Positions 9,651-18,937 of a stretch of DNA of 64,000 bases are shown one piece after another. Each line of letters opens with the position of its first letter. The first letter of the stretch is position 1. The notes under the pieces are model-generated. The model was not told where the DNA came from, did no database searches, and saw nothing but the letters and a program-made list of their open reading frames with translations. Position numbers and translations under genes: made by a program. The stretch comes from Spirosoma spitsbergense DSM 19989 (lineage in GTDB: Bacteria > Bacteroidota > Bacteroidia > Cytophagales > Spirosomataceae). Location of the stretch: the NCBI RefSeq assembly GCF_000374085.1, contig NZ_KB893400.1:46754-110753 (forward strand). The letters are read 5' to 3'.

Positions 9651-10958
9651 ATGACAATAGATTTTGATGTATTGCCCGTTATTTTGGGCTGGATAGCTGT
9701 ACTATTCGCTCTGTATTTTTTACTTTACTATAAATTTTTATATTCTATTATTGACCCGCTTTTTAGCTGGGTCTTTGCTACTTCATTTGCCAGCTTTCTG
9801 GCTATAGAAGTGATTCCAAATACGGAAGATATCGTCCATTTTTTTGGGTGTCAACTTTTTCTTTGGTTCGGTTTTGTAGTAGCCTATCGTAACTTTAGTT
9901 TCCGTGATAGCGTACCGGTACCCTCCGAGCAGAAATTTGATTTCTACGATGTATCATTGTTACGTTGGACCACTTATACGCTTTTAGTCCTGTACATATT
10001 TTCAAATATTATTATTGGCTATAGTAAAGGGTTTGCCCTATTGTCTGACACGCCTACTGAATCTAAAATTGCTAACTTCCAGCAAGGATTTGGAATATTT
10101 AGAAAGATAAACTGGAGTGCCGGGACATTTGTCGGTGTTAGTCTTGTATATCTTTACCTTACAAAGAAAAACAAATCGTACCTATTTTTATTAATGGTTG
10201 TTGCGTTTTTTTCATCTCTGGATGGCTCAAAATCAGCATTGATCAAAATTGCTATTTCTTCGGGATTGGTTTTATATCACCCCGCTTTTGCAAGTGAAAA
10301 ACTAGTATTGAAAAAGTTTCAGCGTTACTTGCCCGTAGCCATCTTTGCCTCCTTGGGTATCGCTTTCACTGTACTCACCAAAGAAAACGGTGATTTAGGC
10401 GGGGCGTTTTTAGGCTTCATAAAACGTTTTCTTTATAGTGCAGATTCTCTTCTGTACTATTATCAACCTGTTAATATTGCGTATTTTGAAAAGTATTCGT
10501 CTTTGGATTACATTTCTGTTGTAACAAATCCTATTCTTGGCTTTCTCCGCCTACAGCCGTACAAAGAGGCTATCGGCAATATTATGGTTGATAATTTACG
10601 TATGCCCGGTAATAACTCTTCAATAACAGTAGGCCCTAACGCTCCTTTCTATATTGAAGGCCGTATTTACTTCTACTATTGGGCCTCTTTTCCCTTCAGT
10701 ATGCTAGTAGGTTATATATATGCGTCTATGAGGACCTATTTCTTTTCACTGAATCGATCCAGTGCTTTCTACTTTGTTTACATGGCTAGCTTTTTACACC
10801 TCGCCGGAGCGATACTTGGTGACGTAAACCTTGCAGTTACGCAATCCTTTGATTTGTTTTTCTTCGTTGTACCTACATACATCGGAATCAGTTTTTTCCT
10901 AACCCGTAAGATTAAAATAAGGCTAAATACAAAAGCACTAAAGACATCAGGGTTATAA
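9651..10958 (+). CDS. Wzy-like oligosaccharide repeat-unit polymerase
   Basis: Integral membrane protein of 435 aa with about ten to twelve hydrophobic helices and little sequence conservation, as expected of O-antigen/capsule polymerases that join lipid-linked repeat units at the periplasmic side. Seen directly: successive helices such as VILGWIAVLFALYFLLYY and SAGTFVGVSLVYLYL, a central soluble stretch (about residues 275-340, with PILGFLRLQPYKEAIGN and NNSSITVGPNAPFY), and more helices to the end. The large non-membrane loop late in the protein and its place among glycosyltransferases support the call. A flippase gene (Wzx) is not in this window. Confidence 0.75.
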   Translation: MTIDFDVLPVILGWIAVLFALYFLLYYKFLYSIIDPLFSWVFATSFASFLAIEVIPNTEDIVHFFGCQLFLWFGFVVAYRNFSFRDSVPVPSEQKFDFYDVSLLRWTTYTLLVLYIFSNIIIGYSKGFALLSDTPTESKIANFQQGFGIFRKINWSAGTFVGVSLVYLYLTKKNKSYLFLLMVVAFFSSLDGSKSALIKIAISSGLVLYHPAFASEKLVLKKFQRYLPVAIFASLGIAFTVLTKENGDLGGAFLGFIKRFLYSADSLLYYYQPVNIAYFEKYSSLDYISVVTNPILGFLRLQPYKEAIGNIMVDNLRMPGNNSSITVGPNAPFYIEGRIYFYYWASFPFSMLVGYIYASMRTYFFSLNRSSAFYFVYMASFLHLAGAILGDVNLAVTQSFDLFFFVVPTYIGISFFLTRKIKIRLNTKALKTSGL

Positions 10959-10972
10959 ATGTATTTCGTCAT

Positions 10973-11677
10973 ATGGCAAGCATTAGCGTGTGTGTAGCTT
11001 CTTATAATGGAGAGTTTTTTATTCGACGCCAATTACAATCAATTTTAGAACAAATAGGCGTAGATGACGAAATTATTGTATCAGATGATGGATCGACTGA
11101 TAACACATTACAAGTGATAAATTCGTTTGGAGATCCGCGAATTAGAATAGTGGTTAACGAATACCGACAGGGTCCGGTGGGAAATTACGAGAATGCGCTC
11201 AAACATACGTCTGGTGACTATGTTTTTCTGGCCGACCAAGACGATATATGGCTTCCTGATAAAGTACTTATCTTGAGTTCGCTGTTAAAAAGTTATGATT
11301 TGGTTTTGTCTGATTGTGAAGTTGTTGACAACTTTGGAACTGTTTTGCACGCATCATTCTTTAATTTTAGGCGCAGTCGACAGGGTTTTTTGAGAAATCT
11401 GTATAGGAATTCTTATATGGGTTGCTGTATGGCATTTCGACGTGAGGTTTTATTATACGTTCTTCCCTTCCCAAACTACATTCATATGCATGATTGGTGG
11501 ATTGGCTTACTTGTCGAAGTTAAAGGCAACGCGTTTTTCTACCGCAAACCATTAATTCAGTATGTGAGACATGGAAGCAACGCATCACCCACGGGTGATG
11601 ATGGATATGGGTTTACGAAGCGCTTTATTAACCGGTTTTTTCTTTTGTCAAGTGTAGTTAAGCGTCTGTTGAAGTGA
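10973..11677 (+). CDS. Glycosyltransferase family 2, rhamnosyltransferase-like
   Basis: GT-A glycosyltransferase of 234 aa. ISVCVASYNGEFFIRRQLQS (3-22) is followed by EIIVSDDGSTDNT (33-45) and FLADQDDIWLPDKV (85-98), the DQDD-W-PDK signature usual in rhamnosyltransferase-like GT2 enzymes. HDWWIGLL near residue 180 is the common C-terminal motif of that group. It begins 14 bases after the polymerase stop and is followed by another GT2 enzyme, so it is part of the same transcription unit. Sugar specificity is only suggested by subfamily. Confidence 0.88.
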   Translation: MASISVCVASYNGEFFIRRQLQSILEQIGVDDEIIVSDDGSTDNTLQVINSFGDPRIRIVVNEYRQGPVGNYENALKHTSGDYVFLADQDDIWLPDKVLILSSLLKSYDLVLSDCEVVDNFGTVLHASFFNFRRSRQGFLRNLYRNSYMGCCMAFRREVLLYVLPFPNYIHMHDWWIGLLVEVKGNAFFYRKPLIQYVRHGSNASPTGDDGYGFTKRFINRFFLLSSVVKRLLK

Positions 11678-11722
11678 ATTTGTAAAGTTCATTTGTTGTC
11701 AGAACATAAAAGTGAAGTTTTA

Positions 11723-12646
11723 ATGGTATCCGTTGTCATTCCCACTTATAATGCTGCTCCAGTATTACCTGCTTTACTGGATAGTCTGCATCAGCAGACT
11801 ATCCAGCACGAACTAATAATAATAGACTCAGAATCAAAAGATGATACGCAAGCTATAGCTTCTCAGTGGGATGTACGACTAGTGCAAATAGAGAAGGCTT
11901 CTTTTAATCATGGTGCCAGTCGGAACTTAGGCTCCCGTTTAGCGAAACATGACATAATCATATTTATGACTCAAGATGCATTACCAGCCTCTTCCGATAC
12001 TTTAGAGAGGTTAGTGAAGATGCTGAATAGCCAGGGTAATATTGCTATGGCCTACGGAAGACAGATACCATATGTTGAAACAGGTATTCTTGGCCGTTTT
12101 GCCCGTCTAACAAATTACCCTGATTGTAGTATGATAAAGACGAAAGCTCTTATCCCCAAAATGGGTATAAAGACCTGTTCTTGTTCAAACTCCTTTGCTG
12201 CTTACCATAAGACTGATCTGGAATCAGTGGGCGGCTTCCCTTCTGACACAATTTTAGGGGAAGACGTGTCAGTAGCTGCCCGTTTCATACTACAGGGGAA
12301 AGCAGTAGCTTACTGCGCAGAATCAAAGGTATTTCACTCACACGATTATACAGTTGTAGAAGAGTTTAAACGTTATTTTGACATTGGGGTGTTCCACCAC
12401 GAGCAAAGAGCAATCTTAGGTGAATTTTCAAGAGCTGAGTCCGAAGGTTTTAAGTATATTATTCAGGAATGGAAATACCTTATTCGAAATGGATATAAGA
12501 CGTTGATACCAGCTCAACTTGTAAGAACGTTGGCGAAGTATGTCGGTTACAAGATAGGACGCAATGAAGAACGGCTTCCTGTCTCCTTGAAGTGTCGCAT
12601 AAGTATGCACCCTAATTTTTGGTTAAACAGTTCTAGAGTGGAATAA
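11723..12646 (+). CDS. Glycosyltransferase family 2, rhamnosyltransferase-type
   Basis: GT-A enzyme of 307 aa. MVSVVIPTYNAAPVLPAL opens the fold; LIIIDSESKDDT (31-42) and the subgroup motif FNHGASRNLGSRLA (61-74), followed by FMTQDALPAS (81-90), match a rhamnosyl-type GT2 subgroup. LGEDVSVAARFILQGK carries the conserved late acidic pair. An upstream TTG at 11693 is in frame but ATG 11723 places the first strand at the N-terminus as in relatives. The 3' end overlaps the convergent beta-helix gene by 14 bases, with no terminator between them. Confidence 0.88.
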   Translation: MVSVVIPTYNAAPVLPALLDSLHQQTIQHELIIIDSESKDDTQAIASQWDVRLVQIEKASFNHGASRNLGSRLAKHDIIIFMTQDALPASSDTLERLVKMLNSQGNIAMAYGRQIPYVETGILGRFARLTNYPDCSMIKTKALIPKMGIKTCSCSNSFAAYHKTDLESVGGFPSDTILGEDVSVAARFILQGKAVAYCAESKVFHSHDYTVVEEFKRYFDIGVFHHEQRAILGEFSRAESEGFKYIIQEWKYLIRNGYKTLIPAQLVRTLAKYVGYKIGRNEERLPVSLKCRISMHPNFWLNSSRVE

Positions 12647-14261
12647 CGTCGTAAACCAAAAAATCACTTTGTACTTCGGCATACCCTTCATAATTTACAG
12701 GTTCCCCAGTTGAGCTCCCTGACATTCTTGGCGTAACAGTTACGGTGCCAATTCGATTATTGAAATTGATGTCAACTATGACGCCGTTAATGTCAATGAA
12801 AGATGGATTTGTGACACTTTTATCTAATATAATGACTGTGGCAGAAGGTAAATCTAGAATACCTAAATAGTTCTGATTGACAATAATTTGTGCCTGAAAA
12901 GAAAGTACTGCTCCATACGCCGAACCATAGCTCCCGGCTTGAATGACTCCGTCCAGCCAGACACGATAATATCCTCCACGTCCGTTGGTAGAAGCAGGAT
13001 TGTCTGCTTGCAAAAACCTAAATGCAGCTGCTGATGTTGGTGATCCAACCGTTCCTGCACCGACTTTACTATTGGATAATTGTCGACTCCTTCCTCCCTT
13101 TTTTTCAAAGGGAATTGACGTATTGAAAACTACATTAGCTGAATTTTTAAGTAGGTTGGGCGAAATGATATACTGGTTAGAAGAAATATCGTAGCAGGTA
13201 ATTTCGCTATCTATAATTGAGCCAGCCGATGGCTGGTTTGCATTAGCATCAGGTGCATAATACACCACATAACGGTTATCACGCTCAGCCGATATAGGGA
13301 GAGAAATACGCAGCTTGAGTCCTCGAATCGTACATCCTGTCACATCAACGAGGGGAGCGGTTGGAGTAGTTACACTAGAGGAAACTACTGTTATCTCATT
13401 ACCTTCAAATCCTCCATTCGTCGCTCTAATAACCTGAGAGAACGACTCAATTGTAGCATGAATACGCATATTCGTAGTGTATTGATTACACAGAATAGCT
13501 GTTTCATTTGAACCCGTAGTGCCAGTAAGTCGACTTAAATATCCTTGGAAACTGAGACTATTTGTCCCGTTCAATATCAAAGCTGGTTGTCTCTTTTCAT
13601 AATTCTGTAGCGATAGTGCTTGTAGACTTAAGACGCCCATTGAACCGGTTCCTGCTGACAGAGTTTGATAAGTGCTCGACGCAGTGAAAGTTGCGCCGGT
13701 GCCCGAAAGATTAAGTTGGGTAGTATTACTTAAAATTACAGGCACGTTGGCACGGATAAGGCATTCATGAATGTAAAACTCCTCTGATCGAACCCCTAAA
13801 ATGCCGATAGTACCGTAGCCACCATTAGCGGTTGGGAAATCCTGTAGTTGAAAATAGCAATTTCGTATACCACAGTTGAGTCCTCCATTAGAGGTTAGAG
13901 CAAATTGAACTCCAATTGTTGAACGGCCAGCACCATTGCCAGAATTTGACAGAAAGGTGAAATTTTCACATCCTGAAACTGACGAACCACTAAAATCAAA
14001 TATAGAACGACCAGTAACGCCTATAATGCTGGTGCTTATATACTTTCCCCCGTCACCCATAAGCCAGATACCCACAGCATTCGTGATATTAATGGGAGCT
14101 GTGATATAATAGAATCCAGCCGGGAAGAAAACGCTGATTTGGTAAGTTCCACCACCCGTTGGATAACTTTGACTTTTGGCAAAATTGATTGCGTTTTGGA
14201 TCGCTGCTGTGTCATCATGACCTCCGTCGCCAAAAGCTCCGTAATCTTTAACGTTTATCAT
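12633..14261 (-). CDS. Right-handed beta-helix protein, pectate-lyase superfamily type
   Basis: Large protein (542 aa) beginning with INVKDYGAFGDGGHDDTAA, the N-terminal signature of the Pectate_lyase_3 / tail-spike group of parallel beta-helix proteins. The body is rich in Asn, Gly, Ser and Thr with short strands such as SGCENFTFLSNSGNG and NGGLNCGIRNCYF, fitting helix coils; a smaller beta domain seems to end it. Such proteins bind or cut polysaccharide, and position within an exopolysaccharide locus suggests the cognate polymer. No signal peptide is visible and the frame is closed a few codons upstream, so export is unexplained. Enzymatic activity is not shown. Confidence 0.7.
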   Translation of the reverse strand: MINVKDYGAFGDGGHDDTAAIQNAINFAKSQSYPTGGGTYQISVFFPAGFYYITAPINITNAVGIWLMGDGGKYISTSIIGVTGRSIFDFSGSSVSGCENFTFLSNSGNGAGRSTIGVQFALTSNGGLNCGIRNCYFQLQDFPTANGGYGTIGILGVRSEEFYIHECLIRANVPVILSNTTQLNLSGTGATFTASSTYQTLSAGTGSMGVLSLQALSLQNYEKRQPALILNGTNSLSFQGYLSRLTGTTGSNETAILCNQYTTNMRIHATIESFSQVIRATNGGFEGNEITVVSSSVTTPTAPLVDVTGCTIRGLKLRISLPISAERDNRYVVYYAPDANANQPSAGSIIDSEITCYDISSNQYIISPNLLKNSANVVFNTSIPFEKKGGRSRQLSNSKVGAGTVGSPTSAAAFRFLQADNPASTNGRGGYYRVWLDGVIQAGSYGSAYGAVLSFQAQIIVNQNYLGILDLPSATVIILDKSVTNPSFIDINGVIVDINFNNRIGTVTVTPRMSGSSTGEPVNYEGYAEVQSDFLVYDVIPL

Positions 14262-14400
14262 TATAATAAATGGCTGAAAACTGACTTAAATAGCTTTACC
14301 GTTGCTCAAGGTACAATAAACTTATACAAGCTAACTATCTAATGATTTTTTCGTAAGTAACAAAGACGGGGTCAAGATAATAATTTCCTCCCTGTAAATT

Positions 14401-16212
14401 TTACTCACTGTTATATCTATAGTTGAAACGTCGGTCTGGTGCGCTGTCTCCGTTCTGGAAAAATTCTGTTATATCATTCATTTTTAGAATGTTGTCAGCC
14501 CAATGGAAGTCTATTCTGACTCTGTTTTTGGTCTGGCGAATCATGGTAACAGGTATGCTAAGCTCAAGTTCGCTATCAGTATAGCGAAAAGAAACTGTTG
14601 TAACGGGAACCCATGTTTTTCCACTCCATCTACTGAGCGTAGATTTATTGTTCTTTATGACTTTGTCAATAAGGAAATCGTAACCTGCCCAGCCAGTTTT
14701 AGCTGACTGATCAGCGTCAATGAACAGCAGCATCCAGTTCTTATCCGTTGAGCGGGTAAGGTTACGAACGGTTTTGGCGTAGAAGTAAACGTTTTTACTA
14801 TCGTGTGCCACCCGACAGAACCTAATGTCATTACGCCCGGTATTATTTACGTATTTCACTTTATTGTCAGCCCTTAGCCAGTTACGATGCAATACATCTC
14901 CTGCTGGATCTACGAAGTTGGGCCTTACTGCTGTCCATTCATCAAATTTTCCGTCAATAGTAATAGCTTGGGGTGGGCTAGCTTTATCGGGAGGAGGTAT
15001 CCCTTTGAAATGACGAATGTTAGCAATAAGCTGATAATAATAATTATCCGTATATCCACCCTTCATGGGGTCAATATCCCGATTATATTCGGAATTGTAC
15101 AAATCTACGAAGAAGGTCTGTCCAGGATTCAAGGGTTTCCCCATAAAATTAGGTGCTTTCGTTTTGGTGCCAGCTTCTGGTTTATTGACAAAGCGTTGGC
15201 CAACCCATTCATTCCATCCCGTAACAAACACCACAGCAGGATTTACATCTAAAGCTCGTTTCCATTGTTCATCGAAATACAAACCCTGTTGTGTCTGGGG
15301 CGTTGTACCTTGTCGGTTGATAATACCGGCTCGTCCCTGTCGAAAGCTTTTACCTATATTGTTATCAAAGGGATGACTAGCCACTGCTACAGGTATTTCT
15401 TCAGCAACGGCCGGGTCTTTATCCCAACCGTAATTTTGTGGTGTTCGATCAAGCCATTGCCAGTGGTGTGGTTCGTTACGAGTGTTTGTCCATGCCCAAC
15501 TGTATCGCCATGCGAAGAAATTCCGAATAATTGGATCGGTCATTTCTTCAACCTTGCCTAATATCAGCGGTTTGCCTTGCCAGCGGAACCACAGTTCCGA
15601 ATATCGATTCTGCGAATAGAGTTGTTGATAAATATTGGTAACTGTTTGGGCACTTCTCGTGTAGGTAACAAAACATATGTATGGAGTAGGCATGCCATTC
15701 TTCCTCATATCAATGGATATTTCACAAAGTTTGTTTACCACAGACAAATAAGGATCTGCATTTGTTGTATCAAAAAAAAGAATGTCGACTCCTGCCAACG
15801 TTAATAATTGTAGATTACGCCTGATAACCCAGGGATCGTCTGCCTTAAAATAGCCAACTTCCGGCTCCCCCCACCAGTGCCAAGTTGCTTCTGGTCCAAA
15901 CTTTGGATTACTTGGATTTGCTTTCGTTATGGCTGAAATGTTATATATTGCTTTATCATTGTACTGTCCATGCAACAGAAAATAGAAAATGCCAACGTAC
16001 TTGTTCGTTTTATAGTTGCCAACTTGGGAATGCGTGGGTAATGAACGTCCCACCCCGTCTGTAGCTATCCAGTTTGAACTGATTGGTGCAACGATTGGGG
16101 AACCTATTGCTGGTTGTTGGTAATCTGCATAGAGGCAGTGTTCAATTTTTGTCGAAGAAAGAGTAAAGAACAATAAGCTGATTGTCAGTGTAGTGGAAAT
16201 TATCCATTTCAT
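14401..16212 (-). CDS. Exported GH99/GH71-like glycoside hydrolase with CBM9-like C-terminal domain
   Basis: Probably a secreted hydrolase acting on polysaccharide. A signal peptide (ISTTLTISLLFFTLSSTKIE) is followed by a TIM-barrel-like domain with features of GH99-like (WbsX) proteins: KYVGIFYFLLHG, WHWWGEPEVGYFKADDPWV, GVDILFFDTTNADPY and FVTGWNEWVGQRF. From about residue 419 a second domain starts with ITIDGKFDEW and has FYAKTVRNL and LLFIDADQSAKTGWAGYDFL, like CBM9/DOMON-type sugar-binding domains. It lies 139 bases upstream of the beta-helix gene on the same strand, and the two may act together in trimming or releasing polymer. Exact family number is uncertain. Confidence 0.75.
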   Translation of the reverse strand: MKWIISTTLTISLLFFTLSSTKIEHCLYADYQQPAIGSPIVAPISSNWIATDGVGRSLPTHSQVGNYKTNKYVGIFYFLLHGQYNDKAIYNISAITKANPSNPKFGPEATWHWWGEPEVGYFKADDPWVIRRNLQLLTLAGVDILFFDTTNADPYLSVVNKLCEISIDMRKNGMPTPYICFVTYTRSAQTVTNIYQQLYSQNRYSELWFRWQGKPLILGKVEEMTDPIIRNFFAWRYSWAWTNTRNEPHHWQWLDRTPQNYGWDKDPAVAEEIPVAVASHPFDNNIGKSFRQGRAGIINRQGTTPQTQQGLYFDEQWKRALDVNPAVVFVTGWNEWVGQRFVNKPEAGTKTKAPNFMGKPLNPGQTFFVDLYNSEYNRDIDPMKGGYTDNYYYQLIANIRHFKGIPPPDKASPPQAITIDGKFDEWTAVRPNFVDPAGDVLHRNWLRADNKVKYVNNTGRNDIRFCRVAHDSKNVYFYAKTVRNLTRSTDKNWMLLFIDADQSAKTGWAGYDFLIDKVIKNNKSTLSRWSGKTWVPVTTVSFRYTDSELELSIPVTMIRQTKNRVRIDFHWADNILKMNDITEFFQNGDSAPDRRFNYRYNSE

Positions 16213-16519
16213 GTAGTCAGAAGTTTGAATGTGAAGTGAAACGGGTATAAATCGGTGGGTTGCTTTCGTGACAATCTGGTGTTTAGCTCTTAAGCGATCT
16301 TGAAAGTGGATATCTCATGCTAGATCAACCATTTGACTGCTTCTTTAAAAAGTATACATTTGTAGGCTATTACAAGCAAAAATAATTTAGCGAAGATATA
16401 TCACGGCACAAAAATTGCACGTATTTTAATACACATACTGGATGCGAAGAAGGACTTGCAGGATAAATACTTGTGGTTTGTCTTGTAAGAAAATAACCTT
16501 TGTGGGGATTATCACGGAT
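16213..16519. other. Divergent intergenic region with one clear plus-strand promoter
   Basis: About 300 bases between the GH99-like gene (minus) and the repeat-protein gene (plus). It holds the Bacteroidota-type promoter listed separately at 16332-16362. No equivalent box was found facing the minus-strand gene. An in-frame upstream start at 16442 for the plus gene is possible but would put a basic 26-residue leader in front of the signal peptide. Confidence 0.5.
16332..16362 (+). promoter_or_regulatory. Bacteroidota-type sigma promoter
   Basis: TTTG at 16332-16335 and TACATTTG at 16355-16362 match the -33 and -7 boxes of the primary sigma factor of Bacteroidota (TTTG and TAnnTTTG) with a 19-base spacer. 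Transcription would begin near 16369, about 150 bases before the chosen ATG of the repeat protein, leaving a long leader. Confidence 0.65.
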
Positions 16520-18229
16520 ATGAACGGAAAAATTTTAACTAGATCAGATGTGAAAAAGTTTTTACTAACAATTGGCTGTTGCTCGTTAGGCCTGACAGGT
16601 TTTTCTCAAACTAATTACGTAGCAACTACTCCCTCATCGGCAACGCCTGGGTCCGATAATACGCTTGTAGGTGTTGGAGCTGGTAATTTGAATATGAGTG
16701 GTGCTAGTAATTTATTTATCGGGCGCGGTACTGGTATTCAGAATATGTCCGGGACACAGAATGCTTTTGTAGGTGCTTCGGCGGGCAGCAACAACAGTTC
16801 TGGGGAAAATAACTCATTTTTAGGGTATAGCTCTGGGTTTAGCAATACTACTGGTAACAATAATACTTTTATTGGCTCGCGTGCGGGATACACAAACGGT
16901 GCAGGATACAACAATACATTTTCAGGCTTCAATGCTGGTTACTTCAATACGCAGGGAAACTACAATGCCTTCTTTGGTAGTGGGGCTGGCTACGCCAACT
17001 CACAGGGAAGCAATAACACATTCGTGGGAGCAGATGCCGGAAGTGCTAATACTACAGGAGTGGGTAACACCTATTTGGGATCACTATCTGGCTCTTCAGG
17101 AGCTAACGGGGTTCAGAACACGTTCGTTGGCGCAAATACAGGGACAAGTAACACTGGGGCAGGTAATACCTTTATGGGGTATCAGGCTGGCCAAAATAAT
17201 CAATCTGGAGCATACAATGTGTTTATTGGTTCGGTAGCTGGAGCAAATAATACAACCGGTATAGGAAATCTTTTCCTAGGACAACAGGCTGGATTTAATA
17301 ATACGAGTGGTAAGTACAATCTGTTCATGGGTAATAGTTCAGGAAGTGGTACAACAACGGGATTCGGTAATACGGCTATTGGAGACGGAGCAGCACTCAA
17401 TAACACCACAGGCATTCAGAATACCTTTATTGGTCAGTATTCTGGCTTCGACAACTATACGGGAATTAACAATGTCTTTATAGGATTTGGTGCAGGTGTA
17501 CCTACAGGGGCTAATAGTTTAACTAACGCCGTAGCTATTGGCGCATCATCCCGAGTTGCTATCTCCAATGCGTTGGTACTAGGCAATGCTGCGAACGTAG
17601 GCATTGGCACATCCGCTCCTGCAAACAAATTGGAAGTAGTGAGCAATGCTGCCAACACATCTGGCTTACGTTTAACCAATCTAAAAAGCACCAGTCCTGT
17701 AACGATAACTGCCACCAAATATCTTACCGTAGACGCTAACGGGGATGTGGTGTTAGGTAATGCCAGTGGAGCAGGTCGGGTTGGTGCTGATGAAGGTTTT
17801 TGGCAGGCAGAAGGTGAAAACCTGAAAAACACGAATGCAGGGGGTGTACTCATCGGTAATGTCGCTAAAACACCCGCTGGGTATCAATTATATGTAGCTG
17901 ACGGAATATTGACAGAGAAAGTAAAAGTAGCGGTTAAAAATACGGCTGCCTGGTCGGATAAGGTCTTTGACCAGGGGTATAAACTGCGGAGTTTGGGAGA
18001 GGTTGAGTCGTATATCAATCAGAAAAAGCACCTGCCCGGTGTACCCTCGGCCGAAGAGGTAGTAAAAGAAGGCGTAGACGTTGGGCAGATGCAGGCCAAA
18101 CTGCTGGAAAAAGTAGAAGAACTCACGCTCTACGTAATTGAACTGAAGAAGCAGAACGAGTCCCTCAAAAAGAAAAGCGCAGAACTGGAGCAGCGAGTCA
18201 ATAAACTTCAACCAAAAGCCCGTAGATAA
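16520..18229 (+). CDS. Surface protein with seventeen 17-residue beta-roll-like repeats and C-terminal coiled coil
   Basis: A 569-residue exported protein. A signal-like segment (KKFLLTIGCCSLGLTGFSQ) precedes a run of about seventeen near-perfect 17-residue units from about residue 47 to 335, pattern N-x-hydrophobic-x-G-x-x-[AS]-G followed by eight residues rich in N, T and G (for example NTFIGSRAGYTNGAGYN). This resembles the heads of YadA-like trimeric adhesins and Bacteroidota tail-fibre-like proteins. A neck with VGIGTSAPANKLEV follows, then LPGVPSAEEVVKEG and a terminal coiled coil (about 515-565). No YadA membrane anchor or T9SS domain is present. ATG 16520 is chosen because it gives a standard signal peptide. 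Likely a trimeric surface filament; role unknown. Confidence 0.75.
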   Translation: MNGKILTRSDVKKFLLTIGCCSLGLTGFSQTNYVATTPSSATPGSDNTLVGVGAGNLNMSGASNLFIGRGTGIQNMSGTQNAFVGASAGSNNSSGENNSFLGYSSGFSNTTGNNNTFIGSRAGYTNGAGYNNTFSGFNAGYFNTQGNYNAFFGSGAGYANSQGSNNTFVGADAGSANTTGVGNTYLGSLSGSSGANGVQNTFVGANTGTSNTGAGNTFMGYQAGQNNQSGAYNVFIGSVAGANNTTGIGNLFLGQQAGFNNTSGKYNLFMGNSSGSGTTTGFGNTAIGDGAALNNTTGIQNTFIGQYSGFDNYTGINNVFIGFGAGVPTGANSLTNAVAIGASSRVAISNALVLGNAANVGIGTSAPANKLEVVSNAANTSGLRLTNLKSTSPVTITATKYLTVDANGDVVLGNASGAGRVGADEGFWQAEGENLKNTNAGGVLIGNVAKTPAGYQLYVADGILTEKVKVAVKNTAAWSDKVFDQGYKLRSLGEVESYINQKKHLPGVPSAEEVVKEGVDVGQMQAKLLEKVEELTLYVIELKKQNESLKKKSAELEQRVNKLQPKARR

Positions 18230-18230
18230 C

Positions 18231-18764
18231 ATGCGACTTTTATTCCTATTTATGGGATGCTGCCTCACATTGACTTGCCTGGCGCAGCAACCGCAACGGA
18301 CATTACGTATTCAGCTTAGCTATGAAAACGCAGATCAACGCCTGGAGCAGGCTGTTGAAACGATTGTAGCTACCGGTAGAGTTGGAAAGACCGCCAGCGT
18401 TGAGTACAGAGCAGGCCAGTCTGTAACGATGCTACCCGGTTTTGAAGCGCAGCAGGGCAGTACATTCCTGGCGCAGATAAAGGCCGTTCAGGTGAATGGG
18501 GAGCCTTCGCTGCAACTTGCCGCGTTTCCCAATCCGTTTGAACAATCAACCACCATCAACTACTATCTACCTGCCGAAGGAAAAGTGAACCTGTGGGTTA
18601 CCGACGCGCAGGGTAAGGTAGTAGGGCAGTTGTTACGGGATGAAAACCAATCGGCCGGTCAGCATACTATGGAATGGAAACCCACTTCTCTATCTGACGG
18701 GGTATATATTCCTGTCATTGAAGTCAATCAACAGCGGGCTGTTAGCCGAATTGTGAAGAAGTAA
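18231..18764 (+). CDS. Small secreted protein with type IX secretion C-terminal sorting domain
   Basis: A 177-residue exported protein. The signal peptide (LLFLFMGCCLTLTCLAQ) is followed by a short beta-rich segment with VEYRAGQSVTMLPGFEAQQG, a motif often found just before T9SS domains. From about residue 100 comes a type A sorting domain: LAAFPNPFEQSTTINYYL, VNLWVTDAQGKVV, then SDGVYIPVIEV and a final basic VKK. It would be exported by the type IX system and left on the surface or released. It starts one base after the repeat-protein stop, so the two are very likely co-translated and may form one surface structure. A terminator follows 26 bases later. Confidence 0.85.
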   Translation: MRLLFLFMGCCLTLTCLAQQPQRTLRIQLSYENADQRLEQAVETIVATGRVGKTASVEYRAGQSVTMLPGFEAQQGSTFLAQIKAVQVNGEPSLQLAAFPNPFEQSTTINYYLPAEGKVNLWVTDAQGKVVGQLLRDENQSAGQHTMEWKPTSLSDGVYIPVIEVNQQRAVSRIVKK

Positions 18765-18790
18765 TTGAGTGCCGTTCACGAACATAATGA

Positions 18791-18821
18791 AAAAGACCCG
18801 AGCGATGAACGGGTCTTTTTT
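18791..18821 (+). terminator. Intrinsic terminator
   Basis: Ten-base stem (AAAAGACCCG and CGGGTCTTTT) with a 9-base loop and a T-run, just after the T9SS cargo gene. It separates that operon from the capsule-export genes that follow. Confidence 0.85.
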
Positions 18822-18937
18822 ACGTAATTGCGGGTTGTTTTTCCAGGTGTTATCTGGAAAGTAAAGACATCCATAGGAAAATTGACGGTCGGCATCATTA
18901 TTGTCACCGCGTTCATTCACGTTATACCCGACAGTCA

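Noticed and set aside
16750..17520. Possible CRISPR-like or DNA tandem array
   Set aside because: The periodicity (about 51 bases) is of the protein repeats; DNA units vary at third positions and there are no constant repeats with unique spacers.
16738..17853. Minus-strand open frames within the 17-residue repeats
   Set aside because: Produced by the periodic codons of the repeat protein, not independent genes.
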